Below, piece by piece: positions 50,843 through 59,860 of a stretch of 64,000 nt of DNA. Source of the DNA: Neoroseomonas eburnea (GTDB taxonomy: Bacteria > Pseudomonadota > Alphaproteobacteria > Acetobacterales > Acetobacteraceae); contig NZ_JAAEDL010000012.1 in assembly GCF_018129005.1 (NCBI RefSeq), forward strand, positions 62,001 through 126,000, read 5' to 3'. The position numbers and the translations under genes were made by a program. The notes beneath the pieces were generated by a model. It ran no database searches. It was not told the DNA's origin and was given only the letters and a program-made list of their open reading frames with translations. Numbering within the stretch: the first letter of the stretch is position 1; the number at the start of each line of letters is the position of its first letter.

Positions 50843-52687
50843 ATGGACGTCCTGATCCCTGTCCGGGACCTGGTTTCGCGTGGCGGTGTCGAGGCGGCCT
50901 TCTACCGCCTCGCCGTTCCGCGCCACGCCGGCATCCGGTTCCATTGGCCCTCGCGCGGTCCCGATCTTCGCGCGCGCCGGGCGGGGCGGTTGCCGCCGAA
51001 TGCCTTTCCCTTCGCGATGGATGACTGCGCCGCGCTGGATGAGCTTGCAGTGGAAGCCGCCGGGCCCGATGCGACGCTGGTACGGCCCTTGTTCGCGGCA
51101 CTGCTGGCACAGCAGGGCACGTGCTTTGACGCCATCGACGTTCCCTCGACGCTACCTGTCGCACATCTGGTGCGCCCGGCCTGCGAAGCCTTCGGCGTGA
51201 CGGTGGGTCGCGTGACGCAGAACTGGCTCGGCCATACGGCCGATGCCGCGCGGCTCGCGTGGCCCGATGCCGCATCCGAGCGGGAAGTGGAAAGGCTCCT
51301 GCTCCTCGGCGCGCTGTCGGACGCAGCGGTCGAACTGCGCTACGCCGTGGGCGTCACGCCGCCGGCCTGTGCCAATGGCGCGCCGCAGCTCATGCTTCCG
51401 CTGGCGACTCTGTTCGACCGGGCGGAATTGCGCGGGCGTTCCGCTTGCCCGCCTGGGCTCTTCATGCCGTCCGGTGATCCTTCATGGAATCTTGAGCCAT
51501 TCCTGCGGGTATTGGACCGGCTGCCCGCCGCTCTTCGTGCGCGTGCGCGGCTACCACTGGATCTGCCGAAGGCCTTCACCGCCGTGCTGCGAACCGAGGA
51601 AGGCGCAAGGGACCTGTCCCGGTTGCAGCCGGGCGAAGCCGCCATCGCGATGGCCTGCGCCGCGCTGCCCATCTTCGATCCGGCACCGCTGGAGGCACTG
51701 CTGCGGGGCGAGACGGTGATCGCATCGCGCAACTCCTGGACGGCCGCAGTGCTGGACGCAGCGGATCCGACCGCTGCGCCCCACGGTATCGACCTCGATG
51801 GCAGCGCGATCGCCACTGCGCTCGAGCCACCCGCATCCGCCGTGGCTCCCCCGCCGCTGCGTGGCGTGATGGACGAGGCGCGCGCTCTTCACCTCGCCTA
51901 CCGTGGCGAGGACCTGCCTCCCATGCCGGCGGCCGCGACGCTGGCGGGCGTGCGGCGCCTGCGACCGCAGTTCGAGGCCTCGCTTCCGTTCCGCCGGGCG
52001 ACGGCGCGCCCGGACCTGACCTTCATCCTGGCCGGCGAAGGGATGTCGCCCGACAGCATCGCACCGACCCTCGCCTGCCTGGCACGGATCGACGACGTCG
52101 CGGTGCAGGCCATCGTCGTCCTCGACGAAACCGCGGAGGAGCCTGGGGCGATCGAGGAGATGGTCGCCGCTGCCGGCGGCTTCGCCCGCGTGCTGCGTCA
52201 GGGGCGTGACGCCGGCTTGCTGCGCCCGGCACGGGAGGCCACCGCCCCGCTCGTCGCGCTGGTCGCGCCAGGGGACAGGACCGCGCGCGGATTGGGGCGA
52301 TGGCTGGTCCACGCGATGTCCCCGGTTATCCGCCGGGGCGCGCTTCCCGCCTGGGCCGGGCTTCGCGCCAGCCAGCCGGGGCGGCCGCGCCTGCCCTCCC
52401 CATCCGACGCGATGCTGCGCATCGGTCCGGGCACTGCCCTTCGCCGCACAACACTCCTCGAGTTGGGCGGCGGCCCGGCCGGGCCCGCCGGCACGCGCCG
52501 GCTCCTCCGGCGGATCCTCGACCGCCACGGAAAGGATGCCGTCGCGGCGGCCGATGGCGGCCCACCCCTTGCCTTTGCCGCGAAGCCCGAAAACTACCGA
52601 GAGGCCGGCGACGCCGGACGGCCCGACGAACGCCGCCTGCCCGCCACGGCGGCGGCTCCGGCCCATGCGGATCCGGCCTGGAGCTGA
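50843..52687 (+). CDS. Unrecognised 614-residue protein of the polysaccharide locus
   Basis: I do not recognise this protein family. It starts MDVLIPVRDLVSRGGVEAAFYRL and has no signal peptide or membrane segment. The first 330 residues have a rhythm loosely like a GT-B fold (VGRVTQNWLGHTAD, LPMATLFD-like turns and a late AIAMACAALPIFDP segment). Residues about 395-500 resemble a GT2-like Rossmann core (LTFILAGEGMSPDSIAPTLA, VVLDETAEEPG, APLVALVAPGDRT) but lack a DXD motif. The tail from about 575 is Ala/Pro/Arg-rich. It is first in the rightward operon, with no clear ribosome site, and ends 4 bases before the LegB-like gene. A catalytically altered glycosyltransferase is one possibility. Confidence 0.6.
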   Translation: MDVLIPVRDLVSRGGVEAAFYRLAVPRHAGIRFHWPSRGPDLRARRAGRLPPNAFPFAMDDCAALDELAVEAAGPDATLVRPLFAALLAQQGTCFDAIDVPSTLPVAHLVRPACEAFGVTVGRVTQNWLGHTADAARLAWPDAASEREVERLLLLGALSDAAVELRYAVGVTPPACANGAPQLMLPLATLFDRAELRGRSACPPGLFMPSGDPSWNLEPFLRVLDRLPAALRARARLPLDLPKAFTAVLRTEEGARDLSRLQPGEAAIAMACAALPIFDPAPLEALLRGETVIASRNSWTAAVLDAADPTAAPHGIDLDGSAIATALEPPASAVAPPPLRGVMDEARALHLAYRGEDLPPMPAAATLAGVRRLRPQFEASLPFRRATARPDLTFILAGEGMSPDSIAPTLACLARIDDVAVQAIVVLDETAEEPGAIEEMVAAAGGFARVLRQGRDAGLLRPAREATAPLVALVAPGDRTARGLGRWLVHAMSPVIRRGALPAWAGLRASQPGRPRLPSPSDAMLRIGPGTALRRTTLLELGGGPAGPAGTRRLLRRILDRHGKDAVAAADGGPPLAFAAKPENYREAGDAGRPDERRLPATAAAPAHADPAWS

Positions 52688-52691
52688 ACAT

Positions 52692-53690
52692 ATGCAGGAC
52701 TTGTCCATGAAGGCGAAGCGAGTGCTCGTGACAGGGGCCGGGGGTTTCATCGGCAGCCATCTCGTGCAGGGCCTGCTCACCGCCGGCGCCGAGGTCACGG
52801 CACTGCTCCGCTACAACGCCGATGCGGCGATCGGCAATCTGAGGCTGCTGCCCAGGGACGAACTCGACACAGTGCAGGTCGTGCACGGCGACCTCAACGA
52901 TGCCGACTTCATCCGGCGGCTGGTCGCCAAGTGCGAGGTGGTGTTCCATCTCGGCGCGCTGATCGCCATCCCGCATTCCTACGCGGCGCCGCGCAGCTAC
53001 ATCCAGACGAACGTCGAGGGCACGCTGAACGTGCTGGAGGCCGTGCGCGCCGGCGGGCAGCGTCTGGTGCACACCAGCACCTCCGAGGTCTATGGCAGCG
53101 CCCGCTACGTGCCGATCGACGAGGCCCATCCGCTGCAGGCGCAGTCGCCCTATGCGGCTACCAAGATCGCCGCCGACAAGCTGGTGGAAAGCTACGTGCG
53201 CTCCTTCGGCATCAAGGCCGTGACTGTCAGGCCCTTCAACACCTTCGGCCCGCGCCAATCGGCGCGCGCCTTCATCCCGACGGTGATCGGGCAGGTGCTC
53301 GGCGGCGCCGAGGCGGTGAAGCTCGGCGCCACCACCCCGGTCCGTGACCTGACCTACGTGTCGGACACCGTCGCGGGCTTCATCACCGCGGCGGGTTGCG
53401 AGGCAGCCCAGGGCGGCTGCTTCAACCTCGGGACCGGGAGCGGCGCCTCGGTGGGGGAGGTGGCGAGCCGCATCATCGCGCTGATGGGCTCCGCGGCGCG
53501 CATCGAGCTCGACCCTGAGCGGCTGCGCCCGGCGGCGAGCGAGGTCGACCGCCTGGTCTCGGCGAACGGCGCCTTCACCGCGGTCAGCGGATGGCGCCCG
53601 GCGGTATCGCTCGACGAGGGCCTGCGGCGGACGATCGCCTTCTTCGACACGCATCGTGACCTGCTGCCGAAGTCCGGATACGTGACATGA
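52692..53690 (+). CDS. NAD-dependent nucleotide-sugar 4,6-dehydratase (LegB-like)
   Basis: The protein (332 aa; 327 if the ATG at 52707 is used) is an extended SDR with GAGGFIGSH (15-23), TSTSEVYG (128-135) and SPYAATK with Y154 and K158. HLGALIAIPHSYAAP, ARYVPIDEAHPLQAQSPYAA and RPFNTFGPRQSARAFIPT closely follow the LegB/4,6-dehydratase pattern that I know from legionaminic acid loci. It should convert a UDP- or GDP-linked GlcNAc to the 4-keto-6-deoxy sugar. GGAG 8 bases before 52692 favours that start. The following gene encodes a nucleotidyltransferase, but no aminotransferase or sialic-type synthase is in the window. Confidence 0.85.
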   Translation: MQDLSMKAKRVLVTGAGGFIGSHLVQGLLTAGAEVTALLRYNADAAIGNLRLLPRDELDTVQVVHGDLNDADFIRRLVAKCEVVFHLGALIAIPHSYAAPRSYIQTNVEGTLNVLEAVRAGGQRLVHTSTSEVYGSARYVPIDEAHPLQAQSPYAATKIAADKLVESYVRSFGIKAVTVRPFNTFGPRQSARAFIPTVIGQVLGGAEAVKLGATTPVRDLTYVSDTVAGFITAAGCEAAQGGCFNLGTGSGASVGEVASRIIALMGSAARIELDPERLRPAASEVDRLVSANGAFTAVSGWRPAVSLDEGLRRTIAFFDTHRDLLPKSGYVT

Positions 53691-54430
53691 AAGCGGGAGC
53701 GATCCAGGCCATCGTCATGGCCGGCGGCAAGGGGACACGCCTGCTGCCCTACACCGCGGTCATGCCGAAGCCGCTGATGCCGATCGGCGATGCGCCGGTG
53801 CTGGAGCGGCTTCTGCGCCAGCTTGGCCGCGCAGGGCTGCGGCGGATATGCCTTGCGGTGCTGCACCATCGCCAGCTGATCCAGGCGTATTTCGGCGACG
53901 GCCGCAGCCTGGGGCTCGAGATCAGCTACGCGATCGAGGACCACCCGCTCGGCACCTGCGGTCCGGTCTCCCAGGTCATCGACGCGATGGAACCGGATTT
54001 CCTGCTGCTGAATGCGGATCTCTTCACCGACCTCGGCTTCGCCGCGCTGCTCGCAAGCCATCGGGAGAAGAGCGCGGATGCGACGGTCGCCCTGCAGCGC
54101 CGTCTCGTCACGCAGGAGTTCGGCGTTGCCGACGTGGACGAGCAGGGCCGGATCACGGCGTTGCGCGAGAAACCCACCGCCGAGCACCACCTCGTGATGG
54201 GCGTCTATGCGCTGCGGCGGGAGGCGATACGGCCCTGGCTCCGGCCGGGCCAGCGGCTCGACATGCCGGAGCTGCTCGACCGCATGCTCCTGGCCGGCCT
54301 CAAGGTGGATGGATTCGCGCGCGATTGCGTGTGGCTCGATATCGGGCGCCCCGAGGACTATGCGCGCGCGCAGGAGATGGCGCTGAACCCCGAACCAGCG
54401 GTACCGGGGCGCGTGGCCCGCATCGCATGA
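53687..54430 (+). CDS. Sugar nucleotidyltransferase
   Basis: This 247-residue protein of the NTP-transferase family has the pyrophosphorylase signature GGKGTRL (13-19) followed by TAVMPKPLMPIGD with K28, and LLLNADLF for the metal-binding Asp. Such enzymes make NDP-sugars from sugar-1-phosphates. The C-terminus lacks the left-handed beta-helix of GlmU-type enzymes. Next to a LegB-like dehydratase it could supply the NDP-activated sugar of that branch, comparable to PtmE/LegF-type guanylyl- or uridylyltransferases. Both ends overlap neighbouring genes by 4 bases. The exact sugar is unknown. Confidence 0.82.
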   Translation: MKAGAIQAIVMAGGKGTRLLPYTAVMPKPLMPIGDAPVLERLLRQLGRAGLRRICLAVLHHRQLIQAYFGDGRSLGLEISYAIEDHPLGTCGPVSQVIDAMEPDFLLLNADLFTDLGFAALLASHREKSADATVALQRRLVTQEFGVADVDEQGRITALREKPTAEHHLVMGVYALRREAIRPWLRPGQRLDMPELLDRMLLAGLKVDGFARDCVWLDIGRPEDYARAQEMALNPEPAVPGRVARIA

Positions 54431-56361
54431 TGGATGTCGCGCCGCCGAAGCTGGTCCACCGGCCCTGCCCGGACAGCGGCTGCTGGGAGCATGCGACCTT
54501 CGCCGCCTGGCTGCTCGGGGCGCTGCGCCCGCGGCGATGCGCGGGCAGTGGCGATGCCTTCGCGATGCTGCGCTGCCTGGCGGCGCAGGGCGGTCACGAC
54601 ACCGAGTTCGAGGAGGCGGCAGCGGAGCCTGCCGGCGACGCCGAACTCATCGTGCTCGAAGCGGCTGCCGGGGAATGCGATTCGCGCGGCATCGGGAAAC
54701 CTTGGCGCGGAGCGGTGCGGCCAGGCGCGATCCTCCTGCTGCACGGGGCGCCGCCGGAGACGTGGCGCGAGTCGATGCTGGACGGCCCGGCGCGACACCT
54801 TTCAGCGGGCCGGGGCCTTGCCGTGCTGCGCGGCCCTGGCGCGTCGGAGCCGGCAATACTGTGGAGCCTCTCCCCGGCCGCATTCCAACGCGCCGCGGAG
54901 CGCTGCGCCGCTGTCAACGCGGCGTGGCTCGCGGCGCAGCGGCTCGCTGAGGCCGAGGTGGCGAACGAGATGCTCCGCCGGCGCCTCGATCGCCAGGAGC
55001 AGCTGTCGGTCCGCAGTCGCGTCGCACCACATCCGCCACGACCGGTTCCGCCTGGCCCGGCCGGCAGCGAAGTCTACAACGTGACCCGCGACCTCGCGGA
55101 CCTGCTGCGGCAATGGGCGCGCAGGCTGCCGCCATGGGTGCGCAGCCCGTTGCGGCGAGGCCTCGTCGGCTTCATCCACCTGACGCGCGGCGAGATCCGG
55201 CCGCCGGCGCGCAGCTTCCTGCGGCGGCGACGCGATTTTGCGGTGCTGCGCGACAGCGGCTTCTTCGACGCGGAGTGGTATAGTGCACGCCACCCCGAGA
55301 TCGCGTCCTCCGGGCTGCATCCCCTGGCGCATTTCCTCCGCTTCGGGATTCGCACGCAGGACGAGGTGTCGCCCCGCTTCGACGGCGCCTGGTACCTGGC
55401 GCAAAACCCCGATCTTCGCGACAGCGCCGAGCACCCGTTGCTGCACTACCTCCGGTACGGACGTGCGGAGGGGCGGGCCATTCGCCCCCACGCTCCGCCG
55501 GAGGATGCCGCGGTCGCCGAGGAGCGAAGGAGGGCCGTCGAACGCCGCCTGGGCTTGCATCTCGCTCGCGCGACGCTCTTTCCGGTGACCATCGGCATGG
55601 TCGTGCCGGCGGGGATGGAGGCCACGTCCCTGCGCCGGGCCGTGGCGGCGGCGACCGCCGGCCTGGAGCGGATCGGCCAGGTCGAGGCGGGGCGCATCCT
55701 GGTCCTCGGCCTGGGCGAGCGGCTGCATCCGGCCATGTTGGCCGAATGGCCCGCCGCCATCGTGCCGCTGCGACAGGGGCTGTCGCCGGCCGCGGCGCAC
55801 AACCGCCTGATGGACATGGCCTTCGGCCAAGGCGCCGAGATCCACCTCACCCTCAGCGCCGCAGGGCTGCTCCATCCCGACGCGATCGCCGCCATGGTAC
55901 GGATGCTGCGCGCCGCCGGGCGGCAGGCGCTGGTCGGCGCGCGGCGGGCGTCGGAGCCGAATGGAGGGGGGGAGACGTTCGAGGTGCCGTGGCTCTCCAG
56001 CCCCTGCATCGCCATACCGAAGGGCGTCCACGCCGCCATCGGCGCGTTCGACACGCGCTTCGCCGCGCAGGGCGCGGATATCGACCTCTCATGGCGCGCG
56101 CGGGCGCGAGGCTACGAATTGCTTCTCTGTCCATCGGCACTGTTCCAGGACACGTCGGCACCGCCAATGCCGACGGAGGCACTGCAGGCCTCCTATCTCC
56201 TGGCGCGGAAATGGGGCGATACGGGCGCCGCGCATGCCGCGGCGCAGGACCTGGAGCGGATCGGCGCGCCGCTGCCCGACGGTTCGCCCGAAGTCGAGCC
56301 GGCCGTTCCGGGCATCGCATGCTTCGAATTCGACCTCGCCGGGCTGCGGTCGCCATGGTGA
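54427..56361 (+). CDS. Multidomain polysaccharide protein: degenerate methyltransferase-like, paired repeats, GT2-like
   Basis: This 644-residue protein has three parts. Residues about 15-150 look like a decayed class I methyltransferase-24 domain (EHATFAAWLLGALRP and VRPGAILLLHGAP), without the glycine-rich SAM motif. A short helical stretch (about 155-195) may be a coiled coil. Residues 279-309 and 318-350 are two copies of the repeat FFDAEWY...HPLAHFLRFG / RFDGAWY...HPLLHYLRYG found in large polysaccharide glycosyltransferases. Residues about 385-600 resemble a GT2 core with weak motifs (GADIDLSWRARARGY like the ED-x-DL acceptor region). Two starts (54427, 54430) are possible. Role: a cell-surface glycan assembly protein, partly inactive, inferred. 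Confidence 0.7.
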   Translation: MMDVAPPKLVHRPCPDSGCWEHATFAAWLLGALRPRRCAGSGDAFAMLRCLAAQGGHDTEFEEAAAEPAGDAELIVLEAAAGECDSRGIGKPWRGAVRPGAILLLHGAPPETWRESMLDGPARHLSAGRGLAVLRGPGASEPAILWSLSPAAFQRAAERCAAVNAAWLAAQRLAEAEVANEMLRRRLDRQEQLSVRSRVAPHPPRPVPPGPAGSEVYNVTRDLADLLRQWARRLPPWVRSPLRRGLVGFIHLTRGEIRPPARSFLRRRRDFAVLRDSGFFDAEWYSARHPEIASSGLHPLAHFLRFGIRTQDEVSPRFDGAWYLAQNPDLRDSAEHPLLHYLRYGRAEGRAIRPHAPPEDAAVAEERRRAVERRLGLHLARATLFPVTIGMVVPAGMEATSLRRAVAAATAGLERIGQVEAGRILVLGLGERLHPAMLAEWPAAIVPLRQGLSPAAAHNRLMDMAFGQGAEIHLTLSAAGLLHPDAIAAMVRMLRAAGRQALVGARRASEPNGGGETFEVPWLSSPCIAIPKGVHAAIGAFDTRFAAQGADIDLSWRARARGYELLLCPSALFQDTSAPPMPTEALQASYLLARKWGDTGAAHAAAQDLERIGAPLPDGSPEVEPAVPGIACFEFDLAGLRSPW

Positions 56362-58964
56362 AGCCGGAGGTCCTCGCGCTGCTTCGCCCGGATGGCGATG
56401 CGGCTGCCGGCGACGTGGAGGTCACGGCCTTCTCGCTGCTCGGCCAGACCGATACGGCGCTGCGGGTCCTGGTCGACCTTCGGGCGCTGGCGCCGGAGGA
56501 TGCGCGTCGCCTCGCGGTGCGGCTTGCCGATCTCTACGCCCTGCCTGGCGCGCCGCCGCTGGAGATCGCGCTGCCGGATGAGCCGGCGCCGCGCGACCCC
56601 GGCAGCGCGCTTCTCTGCCGCCTGCCGGCAGGCATCGCTCTCGAAGCCTTTGCGATCGCGGCGTTGCGCGAGGACGCAGGCGGTGAGGGACTGCGGCTGA
56701 CGTCACGACGACCGGAAGGTCGCGCGCGTGGCGATTGGCTCGAGGCATGGCTCGCGCCTCGCGCCGCAGAGGCCGATGAGGGCCAGGCGCGCAGCTCCCC
56801 CCGTCGCGCGCGCGAGTGGCGTGCGCCGGCGCGCGCCGAGGCGACGCCACGGCCGGCCAGCGCGCCGCAGCCGGCGGAGACCGTCGGGCCGGCCGCGGAG
56901 ATCGTCCGGCCGCCACCGATGCCGCCCGAGCTGCTCGGCGGTCTGGCACTGCCGCTCGCCTACCCGATACGCGCGCGATCCTGGCCGCGCATCGCGGTCC
57001 TGATCCATCTCCACTATGCCGAACTCGGCCCGGAGTTCCGCGAGCATCTGCGCCACATGCCCGGCCCGGCCGACCTCTACGTGACCACCGACACGCAGGC
57101 GAAGCGCGCGGCGCTGCAGACGTGCTTTGGCGGATGGCACGGCGGCTCGGTCGAGATCCGTGTCGTTCCCAATCGCGGACGGGACGTTGCGCCGCGCATC
57201 GTCGGCCTCGCCGAGGTGCACCGACGCTACGATCTGTGCCTGCACCTGCATGGCAAGCGATCGACCCACTGGGCCCGTGGCGAGGAGTGGCGACGCGACC
57301 TGCTGGCGACGTTGCTCGGCAGTCCCGGCATGGTGGCAGGTACCGTCGAGGCCTTCGCGCGCTGGCCGCGGCTCGGCATCATCCTGCCGCGCACATGGCC
57401 GCCCCTGCAGTCCGCGATCGACTGGGGGTGGGACTTCCTCCGGGCAAGAGCCCTCGCCGCACGCATGAACATCGACGTCAGTGCGGATCAGGTGCTCGAT
57501 TTTCCTGCCGGCTCGATGTTCTGGTCGCGCGGGGACGCATTGCGGCCGCTGCTCGATCTGGATCTGAAGGTCACCGATTTCGAGGCCGAGGACGGGCTGC
57601 CGAACGGCAGCCTCGCTCACGCGATCGAGCGGCTCATGCTGCATGTCTGCGAAAAGGCAGGGTACCACTGGCTGCGGATCGGCGATCCGCGCCGATCCGT
57701 GCCCGGCAGCCTGCGCGCGGCGCGATCGCCGGCGGAACTGGACGAGATCGTCGCGACGAATGTCCTGCGGCTGACCGATCCGGTGCTCAATCCGCCCGCC
57801 CGGCCGGCCCGTGCCACCGCGGCGCCGCGCCTGCGCTTCCAGCCGGACCGGACTTCCCCTCCGAGGCTGACGCTCCTGGCGCGCGACATCGCCGGTCGGT
57901 CGCATGATGTGCATGACAGGGCACTTCCGCTCCTCGCGCGCATGAGCCTCGCGGCCGGCGAGGATCTTCGCATCCGGATCGCCGCCGAGGGTGGCATCGA
58001 CCGGGCGTCGCTGCCCGCCGAGCTGGCCGAGGCCGAGGTAATGGACGTCTCCGCCATAGGCCTCGCCGCCGCCTTGCCGCTGGCGCGCGATGACGTGCTG
58101 CTCGCCACCTGCTGGCGGAGTGCCGCAGCCGCGCTGCACCTCCGGGAGATGCAGGCGGATCACCACGGTCTACCGGCCCCGCCGGCGTGGTTCCTGCCGG
58201 ATGGGCAGGATGCGCCGGAAGAGTTTCGGCGTGCCGTGGAAGCGCGAGCCGGCGATTTTCTCGTCCTGTCCCATCCATCCTGCTCGCGGACGCGGTCTTT
58301 CCCCGACCGGGTCGCGCTGCCGCCGATCTGGGATCCGCAACTTCCCCTGCCGGCCGGGGAATGGAGCACGGAGGAGCAGCCTCTCCTGCTGGTCGATTGG
58401 CGGCCATCTCTCGATCCGGCGCTGCGTGACGCCGTGCAACGCCTGTTGGAAGGATGGGCGTCGTGCGATCCGATCGCTGCGTCACGCTGGCGGCTGCTTG
58501 GCCTTGGCGAGGCCGGGCAGGACATTATCCTGCCTGGAGGCGCGCTTCTCCACTGCCGGGCGCTGCCAGCGGGTGCGGAGCGCGCGGCGCTGCTGCGACG
58601 CGGACGGGCCGGCATCCTGCCGCCCTGGGGCCAGGTTCCCGGCCGGCTCGGCGGAGAGATGGCGGCCTATGGCCTCAACCTCTTGGGAACAGAATGCTGG
58701 CCCGCCGACGCCCCGGCGCTGCGGGACGCGCTGGCCTCGGTGCTGCAGTCGCCAAGACGCATGGGCCGCGCATCGGACCGTCCGCCCCCGCCCTTCGTGA
58801 CGATGCGGGAACTCGACAGCCTCGCCGGTGCACTCGTACGGCGTGTGCTGTTCCCCAACGGGACGCGCGAGGCGGACTTGCGCGCAGCCGCCCGGATGGC
58901 GCCCTCGAGCCCGCACGCGATGACGGAGGAGATGGAGATCACGATGCACGGAAGCATGGCATGA
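56355..58964 (+). CDS. Large protein with a central rhamnan-synthesis F (RgpF) domain
   Basis: This 869-residue protein has an N-terminal part of about 135 residues of unknown type, a Pro/Ala/Arg-rich linker (about 136-205), and a clear RgpF domain (about 211-470): IAVLIHLHYAELGPEF, VVPNRGRDVAPRIVG (270-284), LCLHLHGKRSTHW (294-306) and FPAGSMFWSRGDAL. RgpF-type proteins act in rhamnan or O-chain assembly and probably transfer rhamnose or a related 6-deoxy sugar. The last 400 residues have no clear motif except a GT-B-like rhythm. The ATG at 56355 overlaps the previous gene by 7 bases, and the stop overlaps the next ATG. Confidence 0.78.
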   Translation: MVKPEVLALLRPDGDAAAGDVEVTAFSLLGQTDTALRVLVDLRALAPEDARRLAVRLADLYALPGAPPLEIALPDEPAPRDPGSALLCRLPAGIALEAFAIAALREDAGGEGLRLTSRRPEGRARGDWLEAWLAPRAAEADEGQARSSPRRAREWRAPARAEATPRPASAPQPAETVGPAAEIVRPPPMPPELLGGLALPLAYPIRARSWPRIAVLIHLHYAELGPEFREHLRHMPGPADLYVTTDTQAKRAALQTCFGGWHGGSVEIRVVPNRGRDVAPRIVGLAEVHRRYDLCLHLHGKRSTHWARGEEWRRDLLATLLGSPGMVAGTVEAFARWPRLGIILPRTWPPLQSAIDWGWDFLRARALAARMNIDVSADQVLDFPAGSMFWSRGDALRPLLDLDLKVTDFEAEDGLPNGSLAHAIERLMLHVCEKAGYHWLRIGDPRRSVPGSLRAARSPAELDEIVATNVLRLTDPVLNPPARPARATAAPRLRFQPDRTSPPRLTLLARDIAGRSHDVHDRALPLLARMSLAAGEDLRIRIAAEGGIDRASLPAELAEAEVMDVSAIGLAAALPLARDDVLLATCWRSAAAALHLREMQADHHGLPAPPAWFLPDGQDAPEEFRRAVEARAGDFLVLSHPSCSRTRSFPDRVALPPIWDPQLPLPAGEWSTEEQPLLLVDWRPSLDPALRDAVQRLLEGWASCDPIAASRWRLLGLGEAGQDIILPGGALLHCRALPAGAERAALLRRGRAGILPPWGQVPGRLGGEMAAYGLNLLGTECWPADAPALRDALASVLQSPRRMGRASDRPPPPFVTMRELDSLAGALVRRVLFPNGTREADLRAAARMAPSSPHAMTEEMEITMHGSMA

Positions 58965-59860
58965 CGGGGCAGGCGGGGCCCGTCGAGGGCCGTCCGATGC
59001 GCGTGCTGGTTCTCGGTGCCGGCGGCATGCTTGGCCACGCCGCCTATCGCGTGCTGTCGGCCGGGCCGGGGCTGAGCGTCTTCGGCACGCTGCGCGGCGA
59101 AGGAGCGCTGCGGCACTTCCCGGCGGAGTTGCAGGACAGGCTGCTCACGGGCATCGACGTGCTGGACACGGATCGCCTCGCCGCCTGCCTCGCGCAGACC
59201 CGGCCCGATGTCGTGCTGAACTGCGTCGGCCTGGTGAAGCAGCACCAGGCGGCGGAGGATCCGCTGTCCGCCCTGCCGATCAACGCGCTCCTGCCGCACC
59301 GCCTGGCGCGGCTCTGCACGCTGATGGGCGCGAGGCTGGTGCATGTCAGCACCGACTGCGTCTTCCGCGGGGACCGAGGCAGCTACACCGAATCCGATGC
59401 GCCCGATGCGGCCGACCTTTACGGGCGCTCCAAGCTGCTGGGAGAGGTCGATGCGCCGAACGCCGTCACGCTGCGCACCAGCATCATCGGCCGCGAACTC
59501 GGCAGCCGGCACGGCCTTGTCGAATGGTTCCTCGGCGAGCCGGGGCCGGTGCGTGGCTTCACCCGCGCCGTGTTCAGCGGCCTGACGACGGACGAGCTCA
59601 GCCGCGTCATCCTGCGCCACGTCCTGCGCCGGCCGGAACTCCGCGGCGTGTGGCATGTCGCGGCGGCGCCGATCAGCAAGAATGACCTGATCCTGCTGCT
59701 GCGCGACGCCTATCGCCGCGACACGGAGATCCGCCCGGATGGCAGCGTGGTGCTCGACCGGTCCCTCGACGGAAGCCGCTTCCGGGCGGCGACGGGCTAC
59801 ACCGCGCCGGCGTGGCCCGAGATGATCCGCACCATGCGCGATGGAGCCTGTCTGCCATGA
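58961..59860 (+). CDS. RmlD-like NDP-sugar 4-reductase for an N-acetyl-6-deoxy-L-hexosamine
   Basis: The protein (299 aa; 287 from the ATG at 58997) is an RmlD-type extended SDR with GAGGMLG (19-25), STDCVF (130-135) and YGRSK with Y154 and K158. It lacks the C-terminal cupin part of the longer FnlB/WbjC reductases. By gene order it follows the chemistry of the UDP-GlcNAc 4,6-dehydratase encoded next and should reduce the 4-keto group. A short RmlD-like reductase in this position is, as I recall, the WbvR type leading to UDP-L-QuiNAc, while WbjC/FnlB leads to UDP-L-FucNAc. Confidence 0.83.
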   Translation: MTGQAGPVEGRPMRVLVLGAGGMLGHAAYRVLSAGPGLSVFGTLRGEGALRHFPAELQDRLLTGIDVLDTDRLAACLAQTRPDVVLNCVGLVKQHQAAEDPLSALPINALLPHRLARLCTLMGARLVHVSTDCVFRGDRGSYTESDAPDAADLYGRSKLLGEVDAPNAVTLRTSIIGRELGSRHGLVEWFLGEPGPVRGFTRAVFSGLTTDELSRVILRHVLRRPELRGVWHVAAAPISKNDLILLLRDAYRRDTEIRPDGSVVLDRSLDGSRFRAATGYTAPAWPEMIRTMRDGACLP

